Shown one piece after another: positions 62,838-64,000 of a DNA stretch of 64,000 bases. Location: assembly GCA_963835705.1 (NCBI GenBank), contig CAWIGR010000004.1:11840-75839 (forward strand). The letters run 5' to 3'. This stretch comes from JACVRW01 sp963835705 (lineage in GTDB: Bacteria; Actinomycetota; Thermoleophilia; Solirubrobacterales; Thermoleophilaceae). How positions within the stretch are numbered: the first letter of the stretch is position 1; every line of letters starts with the position of its first letter. The position numbers and the translations under genes were made by a program. The notes below the pieces were generated by a model, which was not told the DNA's origin, ran no database searches, and worked only from the letters and a program-made list of their open reading frames with translations.

Positions 62838-63988
62838 CCGATCCGCTCCACGTAGGCGTCGAGCGCGGCACGCGCGTCGTCGATGTGGTCGCCGCCGAGC
62901 TTCTCGCGGTAGGCCGCCGCCAGCACGAGCGCAACCATCGCCTCGCCGACCACGCCCGCGGCGGGGACGGTGCAGGAGTCCGTGCGCTCGCGCAGGGCCT
63001 GGGCCGGCGCCTTCGTCGCCAGGTCGACGCTCCGCAGCGGCTTCGTCAGCGTGGGGAGCGGCTTCATCGCAGCGCGCACGACGAGCGGATCGCCGGTCGT
63101 CATGCCCCCCTCGAGCCCGCCCGCGCGGTTGGTCTCGCGGAAGAAGCCGTGCTCCTCCGACCAGAAGATCTCGTCGTGGGCCTTCGAGCCCACCCGCCCG
63201 GCGAGGTCGAATCCGTCGCCGATGCCCACGCCCTTCATGGCCTGGATCGACATGATCGCGCCGGCCAGCCGGCCGTCCAGGCGCTCCTCCCAGGAGATGT
63301 GCGAGCCGATGCCGGGCACGAGCCCGAACGCGCGCACCTCGAACACCCCGCCGAGCGACTCGTTCGCCTTGCGGGCGGCGTCGATCTCTTTGACCATCGC
63401 GTCGCTGGCGTCGGAGTCGAGGCAGCGCACCGGCGACTCGTCCACTTGTTGGAAGTCCTCCGGCGACAGGTCGTCGCGCTCGGGCGCCGTGACCGTGCCG
63501 ATGCGGGTGACGTGCGAGAGGACGTTTACTCCCATCTCGCGCAGGTACGCCTTGGCGAGCGCGCCGGCCGCCACGCGGGCGGCGGTCTCCCGCGCCGAGG
63601 CGCGCTCCAGCACGTTGCGGACGTCGCTGTGGCCGTACTTCAGCACGCCGGCGAGGTCGGCGTGGCCGGGCCGCGGCAGGTGAACCTCGTCCACCTCGCC
63701 GTCCACCGGCCAGGGGTTCATCCGCTCCTCCCAGTTCGGGTAGTCGCGGTTCTCCACGCGCAGCGCCACGGGGCTGCCGAGCGTCTTTCCGTGCCGGACG
63801 CCGGCCACCACCTCGGCGCGGTCCTTCTCGATCTTCATGCGCCCGCCGCGGCCGTGCCCGAGCTGCCGCCGGGCCAGGTCGCGGTCGATCTCCTCGGGGC
63901 TCAGCTCGAGGCCGGCGGGCAGTCCCTCGACGATCGCGGTGAGGCCGGGACCGTGCGATTCGCCGGCGGTTACGAAGCGGAACGACAT
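62819..63988 (-). CDS. aroC: Chorismate synthase
   Basis: This 389-residue enzyme makes chorismate from EPSP. It has MSFRFVTAGESHGPGLTAIVEGLPAG, RRQLGHGRGGRMKIEKD, RPGHADLAGVLKYGHSDVRNVLERASARETAARVAAGA and the C-terminal ERTDSCTVPAAGVVGEAM. The start is ATG 63988. ATG 63997 would add three residues. It is first of an overlapping aroC-aroKB-aroQ-pepP-tauE operon on the minus strand. Confidence 0.95.
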   Translation of the reverse strand: MSFRFVTAGESHGPGLTAIVEGLPAGLELSPEEIDRDLARRQLGHGRGGRMKIEKDRAEVVAGVRHGKTLGSPVALRVENRDYPNWEERMNPWPVDGEVDEVHLPRPGHADLAGVLKYGHSDVRNVLERASARETAARVAAGALAKAYLREMGVNVLSHVTRIGTVTAPERDDLSPEDFQQVDESPVRCLDSDASDAMVKEIDAARKANESLGGVFEVRAFGLVPGIGSHISWEERLDGRLAGAIMSIQAMKGVGIGDGFDLAGRVGSKAHDEIFWSEEHGFFRETNRAGGLEGGMTTGDPLVVRAAMKPLPTLTKPLRSVDLATKAPAQALRERTDSCTVPAAGVVGEAMVALVLAAAYREKLGGDHIDDARAALDAYVERIGWRRAR

Positions 63989-64000
63989 GGCGCCCACACC

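Overview
The window is GC-rich (roughly 70%), densely packed chromosomal DNA from an actinobacterium. The best fit is the class Thermoleophilia (Solirubrobacterales-like). Reasons: very short gaps, many GTG starts and 4-bp start/stop overlaps, a short housekeeping sigma factor next to dnaG and dgt, an F420-type luciferase-like oxidoreductase, an ImuB/DnaE2 mutasome with an actinobacterial-type LexA box, and a small DUF6504-like protein beside it. The class assignment is inference from gene content. I could not run a search.

Layout. 1-4.2 kb is a decayed accessory region abutting a tRNA-Met: an intact tyrosine recombinase, a second integrase broken by a stop and a frameshift, a degraded toxin-like gene beside an intact ribbon-helix-helix antitoxin-like gene, and a broken alpha/beta hydrolase. 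4.3-11.9 kb holds an adenylate cyclase, a thioredoxin-fold lipoprotein, oxidoreductases, a glycosyltransferase, an HtrA protease and a VWA protein. 12.0-13.9 kb is a two-gene trans-3-hydroxy-L-proline catabolic operon. 14.0-18.9 kb has a two-component system and a MoxR/DUF58/VWA operon. 18.9-23.2 kb has tRNA-Asn, an HNH protein, and dgt-dnaG-rpoD. 23-34.5 kb has a secreted beta-helix protein, pyruvate phosphate dikinase, recO, glutaredoxin, mutM, xerD, a NUDIX hydrolase, a peptidase and an AlkZ-like protein. 34.5-39.6 kb is pyrG and the recN-nadK-tlyA block. 40-45.7 kb has OsmC, an M42 peptidase, then dxs, prenyl synthase, xseB, nusB and efp. 45.7-52.4 kb is an accessory and signalling stretch. 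52.4-59.1 kb is an SOS-type mutagenesis cassette (imuB, DUF6504-like, a GGDEF protein, dnaE2). 59.1-64 kb is tauE/safE-like, pepP-like, aroQ, an aroK-aroB fusion and aroC.

Most notable non-coding signals are: (i) a family of about 47-51-nt palindromes with GAGTGT...ACACTC ends, one copy at 33.3 kb and a tandem pair at 57.6-57.75 kb; (ii) a 184-nt quasi-palindrome at 48067-48250 made of seven perfect stems separated by mostly symmetric internal loops and capped, on the minus strand, by a UUCG loop closed by C-G; (iii) LexA-type boxes touching the starts of both imuB and dnaE2; and (iv) a perfect CRP-type site between tlyA and a membrane-protein gene.

At least nine genes carry frameshifts, mostly a single extra base, including nadK, which is normally essential, and recN. 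Most of these look like sequence or assembly errors, whereas the first 4 kb looks genuinely decayed. Coordinates of such genes span the reconstructed full reading region. No stretch over 300 bases lacks a gene.
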